Shown in pieces: positions 33,366 through 44,597 of a stretch of 64,000 nt of DNA. The DNA is from Laccaria trichodermophora (lineage: Eukaryota > Basidiomycota > Agaricomycetes > Agaricales > Hydnangiaceae): NCBI GenBank assembly GCA_018417955.1, contig JACTVC010000013.1:1138633-1202632 (forward strand), in the 5' to 3' direction. The position numbers and the translations under genes were made by a program. A model generated the notes under the pieces. The model saw only the letters and a program-made list of their open reading frames with translations, had not been told where the DNA came from and made no database searches. Numbering within the stretch: position 1 is the first letter of the stretch; each line of letters opens with the position of its first letter.

Positions 33366-36328
33366 ATGGCTTCTACGAGTCATGCTCCTTCACCCACAAT
33401 ACTTCAAGAACTGGAGGAGTTCTTCTCTTGGAACCCCCCCCCTCTAGTTGCTAACCCTGACAAAAGAATATCCACGACGACTCGTGAAGGGACGTTTTAC
33501 GAAAAACACTTCTCTGATGAAGCAATCCTCAAGCGGGTGGTACACCTTCCATCTCTATCACAGATGCTAGCGGAAACTGTAGATCCAGTGCTTGAACATG
33601 TGAAAGACGCCCTTCCACCTCCCGCCGGAGGTTTTCCTACAGCCGAACACAGAGATTACGTCTTACGGTCCCAATTCACTGAGGTAGAAGCCGAGAAAGG
33701 AGTTGCTAACTTTTTGCAAGCAACGACCGAAACCTTCTGCCCATGTGTGGCTTCAACGCTACTCCTACATCCTGACGCTGTACCAGGATGGCAAACCCTC
33801 ATCGCTTTCACCTCGGACGTTTCTTCCGAAGGTTATGCAATCATGGATGGCTCGCATTCATTTCGGCTATCATCAACCTTTTCAACGATTGAACGAGACA
33901 TAAATGCAATATTAGAGAAGATGGACGGCGCCACCCGCGAGTTTGTTAAAAAGATGCGGGCAGACAAAAAGCCGTTGACATCTTATGAGTTGAAGAATCT
34001 GGCTGTAGCGCCTAAAAAAGTGATGGACGATGTTGCCAAAACGACGGATCCTTTTCCTTGGGAGCTTTGCGAATCCAACCCGTGCACAGATGCTAGTCAC
34101 AAGACAGGAAGGGATCGAGCTGCAAAGATTGTTGTCGGACGTGATGCGGTAAACCCCCCGTGGGATCTCCATGTACGTTCCGTTACACCTTGTATCCAAC
34201 AATCTGTTCATCGTATTGTTTAAGGCTTCACAAATCGACCATTCAAGGATGACACGATCAACTACGAAGGCAGGCGGCGCACCACCCCTAGCCATGGCTC
34301 CTGCGATGGAGCAGGGTGAAGTTAGTGGGTACACAGGTGCAGGTTGCTCGAGATTTCCCCCACCGGCGACGCATCCATCAGAACCTGCTCGACAAGGTAC
34401 CGCATCTACAATCATGGGCCCTCCGATGGTGCCACCTCATCGCGGTGAAAAACTTGAACGCGACGAAAAATTCAAGACTCCACAAACTTACCATTTACGA
34501 ACAACTCGATCAGCCACGAAGGCAGGTCATGCACCACCCCTAGTGGGGGCTCTTGAGAAACCACGTCGTATGAAGGGTATTCACATGGGTCCCCCACCAC
34601 CTTTGCCAAATTCATCGGAACCTGGAGCCTCCGCCGCGCAACAAACTACCCCAGTTGAAATGGCAGGTCCCTCAACATTGGCACCATCAAGTGACCCGAA
34701 TCGTGGCGCAAAACGAAAAAGACCTGATCGTAGGGACTTCTCCACGGAACCCACAATCGCACGTTTCTCAACAGAAGAGCGCGCTCCCATGAAGGACAAG
34801 GGCAAAAAGCGACAAAAATTTGATGACAATGATTCCAGCGACGCGACCTACGATGATCCCAGCGATGTGACCTACAAGGCTCCCAGAACCAAGGACACAA
34901 CAGCACACTCCTTTATCCAGCAGGTAATACTAAAAAAATGCTGCTGAAATAATGCTGATATCGATTTGCACAGGCTTGGGCACAAGCTACAAGAGTTAAC
35001 ACATCAGTTGTTGTGCTCCACTCCGGTAACCATGAAGTTATCGGCATACGTCATCGAAAATCGCAGACGCTCTACGTATCTGATGTTATTATACCTCATG
35101 ATTGTCATAATCCTGGATACGGGAAAATTCATGTCGGCCTCATCATTGCTGCTGTCCTAGACGCAATGGATCGCATGAAACAGGATGACAAAAGTGCCGA
35201 CGATAGCCACGGTGGAGGTGGTAGTGGAGTAGGTGGTCCCGAAGCAGGCAGCCCTAGTGAAGGTGGCGGTGGGGCAGGTGGTCCTGGAGCGGGTGGTGGT
35301 CCTGGAGCGGGTGGTGGTCCTGGAGCGGGTGGTGGTCCTGGAGCAGGTTGTAGTCCAGGAGCAGGTGGTGGTCCAGGAGCAGGTGGTGGTCCCGGAGAAG
35401 GTGGTAGTCCCGAAGAAGGTGGCCCTGGAGCAGGCAGTTCTGGAGCAGGTGGCGTTCAACACAGCAGGCATACACCCGTTGGTGGCAAAGCTGCTGAAAG
35501 ACTGGACGTGGAGGTATGTATGTTTGCTTCGACAATGTCAATCTTCCTCCATTGATGTTGACAACCTCCAGGAAATGTTATACGTCTCCAGCCAATGTGA
35601 TCTCGTACACCTCTATCTCCAGTTTGGAGTGTATGACTCTCCCATTCCAGCATCATTCATCCGCTCCTTGCCCTTGAATATTCCACCAAACAGTCTTCCA
35701 TTTTCGCCACGCCACTGCACCAACGGAGGTCAATGTATGACCATTGTCATCACTTCAGAAATTGGGCGAGGTGCAACCGGCGTAGCCCTCCGTGGCGCCC
35801 TCAAGCCAAAAAACCTGAAAGGAGCTGGATCATTAGATGTCGTCGTGAAGCTTGCGTTCGAGGATCAACAGCGGGATTCCCTCAAGCAAGAATATGAACT
35901 CTATCGTCTTCTGAAGTCCAAAGGGGTTCATCGAGGCATCACACCAACGATTGGTTTCTTCGATGACATTGAAGGTTGTGCATATGCACTCGTCATGCTT
36001 TATGCAGGTGTTCCAATCTCCACACTGGATCCAGGACATATGCTGTCAACTTCTGACTAGTAAGTTTTGTGACTTTATCGAGACTTGCTCTTCCAATACT
36101 GAATGTCTACTCCTGAATAGTGACTCAGCTATGTCAACACTGGAGTCCATCCATCAAGCAGGTATTATCCATGATGACATTCGGCCGGAGAATATCCTCA
36201 TCAGTGACTCCGGAGTTACGATCATTGACTTTGGTCACGCAAGGCTATGCAATAGTGAAAAGGCTAAGGATACAGAACGCGAAATCTTGCAATCTATTCT
36301 TCAAGGCTCAGCAGGTGAGAATCAGTAG
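33366..36328 (+). CDS. Agaric kinase-like protein, full-length form (913 aa)
   Basis: Exons 33366-34172, 34225-34923, 34974-35513, 35572-36059 and 36121-36328 join in phase. The N-terminal 270 residues are a conserved-looking domain (TFYEKHFSDEAILKRVVHLP and others) of unknown role. A Pro/charged linker with KRKRPDRRD follows, then VLHSGNHEVIGIRHRKSQTL, and a (GGPGAG)n tract from an 18-bp minisatellite (about 35260-35420). The C-terminal kinase-like part has YDSPIPASFIRSLPL, loop IGRGATGVALRG, lysine DVVVKLAF, HDDIRPENILISD and IIDFGHARL. It has HDD in place of HRD, and only about 30 residues follow DFG, so the normal C-lobe is absent. Catalysis is therefore doubtful. It could be a pseudokinase or bind nucleotide only. 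Confidence 0.78.
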
Positions 36329-36464
36329 AGGACAATGTTGTGTACTTTAGTAATTTTGTTGTTCGTCATGAGCTTAAAATATGATTCATTATGCCCTTTC
36401 TTGCTAGTTGACATTCCCCTGCTCGACGTTGACGCCGTGACCAAGCTTTATCACAGCAGTCACC

Positions 36465-36556
36465 ATCAATGTTCCTTCGTATCGGATATTGGCGCACAGA
36501 CTGACTGCATCAAGAAGGCCTTAACGTGCTGGGTCGTAACCAGAGGGGGCCAACAC
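36465..36556 (-). pseudogene. Fragment of a VPS39 3' region
   Basis: On the plus strand GTATCGGATATTGGCGCACA to CTGGGTCGTAACCAGAGGGG is clearly similar to 20-98 of the window (GTATCAAATATTGGTGCACG to CTGGGTCGTAACCAGAGGAG). That is antisense to the end of VPS39, the part encoding VTTQDVKAFLIESLRAPIFD. It is a small displaced copy, not a gene. Confidence 0.8.
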
Positions 36557-36573
36557 GACCAGCAGGAAGTCAT

Positions 36574-38262
36574 ATGGGATGACTAACCTTGACTGCCCTT
36601 TGAATACACGCTCAGCCCCGGTGATGAAGCCCTTGGCAGACTCGATGAGTTGCTCGGCCTGCATAACTGAAGATGAGCAACTGAATGAAAGGTCAAATCT
36701 GATGTACTCACGGAAGCCAGGCAATCTTGAACTGTTTTCAAGTCACGCCATGTAGTGTGAAGGACCAACTGTGACGTTCTCAGAGCACCATGGATGGACA
36801 CATCAAAGGCCTCCTGAGCAGGAAAGCTGTTGCTGGGCAGGGATATTTCCGTCACCGCATAGCACCTTTCCTCGTCGACGTCTAGAACCAATACTAGCTT
36901 GGTCTGGTGTTGGACGGGAAGAACGACACGTTTGAGCCAAGTTTTTAGCCTTGAGGTTCCCTTCTTCTCCCCTGTCTGCTCCGACTCCAATTCCTTGAGC
37001 TTGTCCTCCAACCTCCTTTTTTCTTTGAGAGATGCCTCACCCGTGAGGTTGATCTCGTAGAGCCATAGTCTTGGCCATCAATGTCTGAAGGCGTCACTTT
37101 CTCCTCGAGTTCCTCCCAGAGCCTACGAGGTAAACTTTGTACATGGATGGGTCGTCATTATCAAGGAAGGAAAGTCCAGGCTGCCGGATTCGAGCGGGAA
37201 GTCGCACTAGGATTCATATTCAGGATGTCAAACAGAGTGGTTTGGGTTGCAACGTCACGACGATCGTTAACATGAGGGGAAGCAGGAACCTGGCAATCAG
37301 CTGGGTACTCGGAAGGTGTAGAAACTGCAGTTGTTTGTGAATCCTCGCGATACCGCTTCTTGGGAGGAATGGGGCGGATCTCTGTCACGGCGAGTTGCTT
37401 CTGGCCGCATTAGAAACGGCGTTCCTAAGCGCGTCGATTCGTTCTGAACTCTTGCGCCGCTCTGCGATCTCCTTGAGGCATCCTTTGCCTTATCGCGAAA
37501 TGTTGCACAAGAGTTAGCTCGTTTAGTTGAGGAAGGTAAGCAGGATCATTGTGGTGCCGACCAATAGGGGGACGTTCGATGAAGGTTAGAGAGGACCAAT
37601 TGAGCTGTGACAGCCATGTCGAGAGACGAAGGGCTGGGAAGTTCTGGCAGAGTAGCGCGTTCATGACAAAATAATGCGTAGTCTGGGCTGATCACGAGTG
37701 GCGGTCGTGGGTTGATACAATGATATTGCAAGTTGTTCCCTTCCAACCATATCCACATCATATGTGTCTTTCTATACGATTTGATTAATCGTCATACAAA
37801 AGGGGGAAAGATGTGACATATTGTGGAACTCACCTGCCCAGGAACTGCCTTAAGCTGAAGTGCAAAGCGGGCAAGAGCACGGTGCAACTTCACACGTACT
37901 ATACTGAGGACATTAGAAATGCAGTTAACTTGTCCACCAAGTAGTCTGTGAACCTCACGGTCGCCGTCCTTAACATCGTAAACGCGGTGACGGCATAACC
38001 TGAATGCTTCTTGGGCATTAGTTGCGATAGAGGAGGCCCAACTTACTTACATATATCCCTTCTTGTGTTTACCTGCCTCGTCTTCAACATTGGAGAAGGA
38101 ACGAAGCTCAAGTAGCAGACGGCGAAAAGCGATGACAGAGAAGCTGTCAGCGCCGACATGTTCGTGGAAGTCCAACAAGAAGAAACCCAAGACTGGAGTG
38201 TCTATGAGCTTGTCTTCGTATTTGGCACGTCAGGTCTCGCTATTGCTAGCTGTTCAGTCGAG
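36574..38262 (-). CDS. Multi-exon gene of unknown function, probably 3'-truncated
   Basis: At least five coding segments read on the minus strand: PVLGFFLLDFHEHVGADSFS (about 38200), CRHRVYDVKDGDREVHRLLG (about 37980), MMWIWLEGNNLQYHCINPRP (about 37740), a low-complexity segment about 37160-37400, and TSRLKTWLKRVVLPVQHQTK with LVLVLDVDEERCYAVTEISL (36735-37000). The last exon, AEQLIESAKGFITGAERVFK (to about 36590), ends at a good donor (CAAG|GTTAGT), but the next sequence is the VPS39 fragment. The expected next exon is not visible, so I infer a truncated 3' end. I do not recognise the family, and the start is not fixed. Confidence 0.45.
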
Positions 38263-39843
38263 AGTAGAAGAGTCCAAACGCCTGTCCCCTGTTCGTCAGA
38301 GTTAGGGGTTTTTGGGAAGTCTGTGACGCTGAAAGTTGATGTTTAAAGCACAACGAATCCTCCAGCTGTTTGCAAAATTGTAGACTGTTTCCGGATATTT
38401 TTTTTCGTCGGCCCAAGTTTGTGAACAAACAACAGTCGAGAAGGCAGCCAGGAGAGCAGGCACATACTCCACAATAACAAGGGCGCGGATTTGGCTTAGG
38501 CTTGTTCGTTTTGGAGCCGGTTGGCAGGCTGGGTTCCTTCGGTGTTCCGGAGCGTAGAAAACCGATCGGCTTTTGTTTTCCTCGTCACGTGTATGTACGC
38601 GCGTGTACAATGTACACTCACCCACCCGACAAATTCTCATGAACATCGCTCAGAGGCTGGACAACTATTCGCAAGATCCTCGAAGAATGTATCCCACAGT
38701 GGACAATTGGATCACGACCTGCTGAACTCGACTCGATTATCCAACGATTGTCCAGAACGAATCTTCTCGACAAAATAATCTTCTCGACAAAATCCCGTCT
38801 TGTATGAGATACACATTCTCGTTCCTTGGGGCAAGGACTTTAAGACAGGCTTACCACCACAGATCGGCTTTTCATCATCGTCTTCCATCTCACACCGCTT
38901 GTCGCTGTCAGTGAACAACTTCCCAGGCAAATAATTCGTCCTGAATGCAACCTCTAGACCTAATCAGAGTTTTTGGGTCCATTTTCAATTGCAGAGCGAT
39001 ATTTAAGTAGTCTTATTAATCCTACATACGAGTAGACATTATCGCTGCAATACACACGTGATGCTGAAAAGGGCTTCACTTTTTTACCGAGATGACCGAA
39101 GGAACCCAGCCACCAAAGGCTCCGCAAAACGGAACAGACCTTATATCATTACAAATCGACTATCATTTGTAATACTAAGGTCTGTATAAGAGACTAGATT
39201 TGGCTTGCTGTGACACGACAAATATTGGTGAGGAGAGCGTCGGTGGGACTGATAACATGATCATCCCCTAGAAAGCCTTAAGCAAGCGTCTGACCAGGTC
39301 TGACACGAAGAACTCAACCTTGCTTTGAGCTCGAGGTGCGATGGTGCCAAGATGTTGCACGCTGCTAGCTCATACCTCCCATCGGGGAGCAAAATGGAGA
39401 AAACTGCCGACTGAGCAGCAATTTGAATCAATCCCACCGGTACCGGTAAGTATATAAAGGCAATGTCGACGAGTCGGGTTGCTAAACTCAGTTCGCCATA
39501 TCGCAGGAAGGAACAAACGACAAGGATCGCTGGCTGAGGAAAACCATTCCTTCGACGTCAGTGGTGACACCCTTCATTATTTCTTCAATCCAATTCGGGA
39601 ACCGATCACAGCCGGGGTAAACGAAATGCGACACACACCCCGGATTGGGACAATCTGAAGTAGAACACACTGAAGTGTAGTACGACACAGTGCGATGATG
39701 AGTGACACACAGGCGAGCCCAATGTGTCGCCTTTCGCGAAGGTGTGTCACACTTCTACACTTTCATGTGTCATATACTGACTACGACAGAGTCATACTCT
39801 AGACATTTACTCGTAGGTAATTCAATTCATCAGTCTCTAAGTT
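38263..39843. other. Intergenic; one hairpin and a GTGTCAC-rich tract
   Basis: No gene is seen. A hairpin with arms CAGACCTTA/TAAGGTCTG lies at 39135-39184. The tract 39640-39790 has many short copies of GTGT(G)TCAC-CTTC on both strands. A similar tract occurs at 47800-47970. Confidence 0.5.
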
Positions 39844-42800
39844 CTACGACATCCGTTCGATAATGCAAATTGGCTCTCGTAGCGGCGCTTTCCCTTTAGA
39901 GCGCCGAGTCCCCTGAGGTAGAATATATCTCTCATCGACCTCATCCCTCCCTCGTTTCCTACGCTTTTCCTGTGTGGCCACGCCAGTCAACGCTATTGGG
40001 GTTATAGCAAGAGCAGCCTTGACTGGTGAAGAAGACAGCAGGGCCGGTGACAACGGAGGTGGCGAAGAAGACGGCAGGGGTGAAGGTGGAGGCAGAGACG
40101 ATGAAGGCGGGGGCGGAGACGATGAAGGCGGGGGCGGAGACGATGAAGGCGGGGGCGGAGACGATGAAGGCGGGGGCGGAGACGATGAAGGAGGAGGTAA
40201 GAGAGTGTTGGGGAAGTTGTACGGCATACCATCGAATGAGAGATTGGTTGCGGGGTCGTCGTCCCAAAAGCCTGATGTATAGCCGTCAAGCATCAGGTCG
40301 GTTGGGTTGAGGTTTGTCCAGAAATCCTCGTTATTGCTGACGGCATCCGAGATTCCCCCCAAAAACGGGCGTGGCATGAGGACTGAGCTCAAATTCACTA
40401 GGAGTTTTGATTTGAGACAAAAGAGACAGGTGGTTATTGAACGATGACTTACTCGGCGTAGTTAGATCCTGAAATTCGGCGTGTGATTCACGATTACCGA
40501 TGACGGTGGTGTCTGAAAGTGGACGATTTGTGAGACTGATGAACAACACGACATCTATACATACCACATTGAACAGAAGAATCCAAGCAGCGTTGACGAT
40601 TCACCACGGTGCGAACGCGGCCACTCGAGCTGGCATCGGGGAGTGGAGGGAAGGGTACTTGGTGCGTATGAGGTGTCTTCAACCTGTTCCCTCCGCTGGT
40701 TTTGAGATCCTTGAGTTGCGCCTGTAGTTCCTTCCCACGAGCCAATGACTTCCGCCGATTTTCTTTCTCTGCTTCGACTTCGTTGGTGAGTGCTTGTGCA
40801 AGATCTTGAACTTCACCCAACTCGTGAGCTTTCCGAGTGGTTGCAGTTTGGCGTTGGACTTTGCGAGTCATGCGGTGTACCAAATCGGTCTGGCTACTGC
40901 CCTTGATGCCAGTTTCCGAAGTTGCCCGAATTTGACGCGCAACACGCTCATCAATATCACGCGCACTGAGGACATGATTAACGAAGGACCTTTGAATGAG
41001 ATGTGTTACATACGTGAGTATGGCTTCTACAAGAGGAAGCTTGATCCCACTCTGTTGATTTGTCCAGTGATGTTGGCCCTCACCAATGTTCGTCGTTGCT
41101 GGGATGCTATCCCAATCTTCTGGCAGAATGTTTGATTGCGACCGAAGAATACATGGAACAATCCATTTGCTGACGTACTTATGCGCCCACCAATCTGAAA
41201 TGGCCTCGTCAGTACATGTGAGCGATGAAAAATGAATAGAGCGAGCCTTGTATCTTCTTAATTTTGAGCCCAGTCACAAACACCGTAAAACTTTCGAGTT
41301 CTTCGATTGATGCGAGATAGGGGAAGTCCATGAGACGTTGGTAATCATTAATTGCCAGTGAGACGAGACTCTTGAAGTCAAGAATGCCCCTACAGCAAAG
41401 ATTCAGCGTGAAAGTTTTTTATAGACACGTTGAACCTACCTTTTGGTGTGAGTTAAGCAAAGGCGAACAAAATATGTCGCGAAATCTTCCGGAGTCACGT
41501 CAGCAGGAATACCACTGAAATTGGGCTCATTTGTTTTGATGAACGACTTGGCTGCTCCCAATACTTGCGCTGCCTCCATGTCAGCATTAAGACATGCAAG
41601 GTTCCCACCTTCAGAAAATCTCTTGAACCGCATTTTTTTGCCGGTGACCGTGAGTATATGCTTTTGGAGGTCATCAAACAGGCGTTCATAATGGTCTGTT
41701 TCTGCTGAGTTTGTATATACGCGGACAATAGTAACAGCTAAGAACATGGTTAGATATAGGCTGCGTTGACGGAGCTTGAGCTTACCTCGTTGAACTCGGG
41801 GATAATATATAACCATCTCCCATTCATTCATGCCAGATGAATCTTTGACACGCTTGAAGGTGGTATCACACTCAAACGATGATACCTCATGAATAAGCGA
41901 CATAAGGAATGGAACACCCATAAAGATAAGTGTCTTCCCCTTTTCAGTTGTCACGACGTCGTGAACGTACCGTTCAAAAGGTTGCTTCGAGAACTCTTGG
42001 TGAAACAAATTGAAGGCACCTAAAACTTCTGTAAGTCTTCTGTGACGACAAAAGGCAAACATGGGTGTGATGTACCAGGTATTCCCATTCCTGCAGGGTT
42101 TTTCTTCATCTGGTTGGTGTGTAAGATGTCCTGTTTGATTCGTTTATCGTTCAAGGCTGAGTTGTACTGTCCAGGTTCTTTGCCTCCGAGAAGCAGCTTC
42201 GTGGATGGTGCTAGAGGGCACAACGTAAGCAAATTTAGGTGTCGCGTGATGATCATGAACCTACCGTTGTCCACCTTCTGTACTGTAACTCCTGCAGAAC
42301 CTACAGCTTCGATGCATTCTTCATAAGCAACCTTGACTTCGATCGAAGCCTTGGCCATGGGAGGCATTGGATGGTTGTGCGGGATGTTCCCAGGATGTAC
42401 AATTAACGCGAATCGCAAGTTCGAATCTTCAGGTACGTAGATCCTTCGTTTTGAGGGGCATGCATGGTTAACGATTGGAGAGCGGACTGCATTGCCATCG
42501 ACAATGTGAACGTGAGCTACAGGCTCACCGTTAGCTGAGATACATTGAGAGATACACAATGACATACAACATCGCTTGAGCTTTCGACCAATGTGCCCCG
42601 GGACTACTTGACTACAAGACGCAGTGTCCATATTCAGTGATAGGCTGGAGCCGTTCATAAGTAGAGAAAGAACAGCCTCGTCCACATCATCAGGAATGGA
42701 AAATGTTCGATGTTTCTCCTTGAATGTCTTCGACCACCCGCTGCAGGCTATGAAGTAAGTGTGGCCCTGCGATGGCCCCTGTATGGTGAATGTTAGAATT

Positions 42801-43990
42801 GCTTGACTCAGATTGACAGAGGGTCAAACCAACATTTGGTTTAGGTTGCAACTTCGGTCGCCCATTGCACTGCTTCCCCGAACCATCAACCACTCCACAT
42901 TTCCGTTGAATGATGCTTAGAAACCTTCAAGAATGTCAGGGAACGCGGCAATGGAGACCATGATGTTGACTCACGTTGCAGCTTTGAGCTCCTTCGTCCC
43001 TCCTTCTTCTATTCGGGTCTGTTCCTGTGCCTCAAAAATTCTGGCTCGAGGCCCAGGGTCTAGTTCGTACCGCTCAGCATGAAGTAGCTCGGGATCAACT
43101 TGGGAACAAGAGTAGGAGCCACGACATTTGAGGCGTGAGCGTCGACAATCTATGGGAGTGAAACCTGGCTGGAACGTAACCATGGAGTGGCTGTCGCTAG
43201 TCCCAGTGGAGGCGATCCATGAATCTTGATCCTGCTTACTATGAGTTCGATGGGAAATGACAAAATGATGAGATGTACCTTGTTCTTGATTAGTGCATCC
43301 ACCCTGTATATAACACCATCCTTATCATACAGTTGGAACTTTGGGGCACTAAGGTCGAGGATGAAACCCGTTGGACGCTGAGGAATTGGCCAGACGGAGG
43401 GTATTTCTCAGAGATATTCAACGCGCTCGACTCGAAACTCCTTGGTCGCATTGAACGGCTGCTCGAGAGCCCAGGAGCTTATATCGGAATCCTCCCAAAT
43501 GGTGGTGGAGATAGCGCTTGAGATAAAATTGTCTGAGTCAAAGGGTAACGTTGACGGTGTGTGCGGCTCGAATTCAGAGAAGTCCACCGAAGATAATCTA
43601 GAGAACTCAAAATGCAACACAAAGGTCCAAAAACGAATGACATACGACATGCTTCGTTCCTCCGTCAGCAAATCCTTCTGCTTCATTTCCTTGTGCCGTT
43701 CCAGCTCAGCCTCCTCATCAGAATCCAAAATTTCAATGACATCGATAATCGTTCCTACTCGAACTGGAGCATTTGATGGGGCGTCGTCATGTCTAAAGTT
43801 GATATCGAGTGTTTCCTGTTTGACTGTAATCTGACGACTGTCGTTGGCGATGCTGGTGGGAGTAGGATGATCAACGTTGTCACGTGCTCGTAACCATTCC
43901 TTCAGCGTCTCGGTTTTGATCCAGGCGTTGTTCAAAAAAATACCAGGATTTTGAGCAATAAATTCGGCTGAAAAACACTGCCCAGTCCAG
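39844..43990 (-). mobile_element. MULE-like DDE transposase-type gene of agarics
   Basis: A series of minus-strand exons makes one long product. Near the N-terminus is AEFIAQNPGIF then NNAWIKTETLKEWLRARDN (from about 43970, starting after a TTTTTCAG acceptor, so the ATG is uncertain). Cys-rich segments CRRSRLKCRGSYSC (about 43130) and KCGVVDGSGKQCNGRPK (about 42890) come next, then YFIACSGWSKTFKEKHRTFS (about 42740). A catalytic-like core follows: SFECDTTFKRV (about 41870), CLNADMEAAQVLGAAKSF (about 41580) and TTNIGEGQHHWTN (about 41080). A coiled-coil tail (EVEAEKENRRKSLARGKELQ) and a PPPSSSP repeat end the chain. The Asp, Asp and Glu in the three core blocks fit a MULE-type DDE pattern; this is inference. 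No perfect terminal repeat enclosing it was found. Confidence 0.65.
40092..40193. repeat. Minisatellite coding PPPSSSP repeats
   Basis: A 21-bp unit (GACGATGAAGGCGGGGGCGGA) is repeated about five times without frame loss in the tail of the MULE-like gene. Confidence 0.85.
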
Positions 43991-43995
43991 TCAGT

Positions 43996-44461
43996 GGATG
44001 ACTTTCCGTAAGGTTTTTAATCCTACATATCATATTTTGGTGGCGCATCGGAGATCGAATTTCAGTTTAGTCGTTTAATCTAATCAAGCTGACATTCCGC
44101 AAGCTATTTATCATTCCGTTCCCAATATTTTGTGCTGCATGGTACCCTGCACTTAATTACAATGTCTACGGTTTCTGATGTAGACAGGCATCATGTACTA
44201 TACAATTGCTATACAACAGAAGGTTGTTTCAGCCAATGAGGGGAGAGGATGAGGCCAAGATTGGCTTGGGACCATTTTATTCCAGCGAGTTTAATCTATG
44301 AAGAGGGGTCTGACCCTATGAACAGATTAAGGTTTATTGAGACGTGAAAACAGGCACGAAGAATATTTCTCGTCCCCAATTGGCCTCGGCAACACGGCAA
44401 CAGAGCCAAGATATCAAGAAATAATCTATTTCCCCGAATAAAAGCTTACGGAAAGTCATCC
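43996..44461. mobile_element. 466-bp non-autonomous element, GGATGACTT family
   Basis: The termini are perfect 17-bp inverted repeats: GGATGACTTTCCGTAAG at 43996 and its complement at 44445-44461. Both sides carry AGT (43993-43995 and 44462-44464), a possible 3-bp target duplication. There is no coding capacity. It belongs with the 3.06-kb element next to it, whose ends begin GGATGACTTCCCATAAGG. Confidence 0.8.
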
Positions 44462-44597
44462 AGTAACCATAAAACAAACATGGTTGATTTATCATACAGA
44501 ATTTCGAAACGCCATGATATCCCGGATCGACATCGAGTCAATGAATGCGGCGGGATCCGATGGCATGAGTAATAAAGTAGCGCTGACGTTCAACAAT

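Noticed and set aside
33366..36328. Active protein kinase
   Set aside because: The catalytic loop reads HDD and the C-lobe is missing, so activity cannot be claimed.
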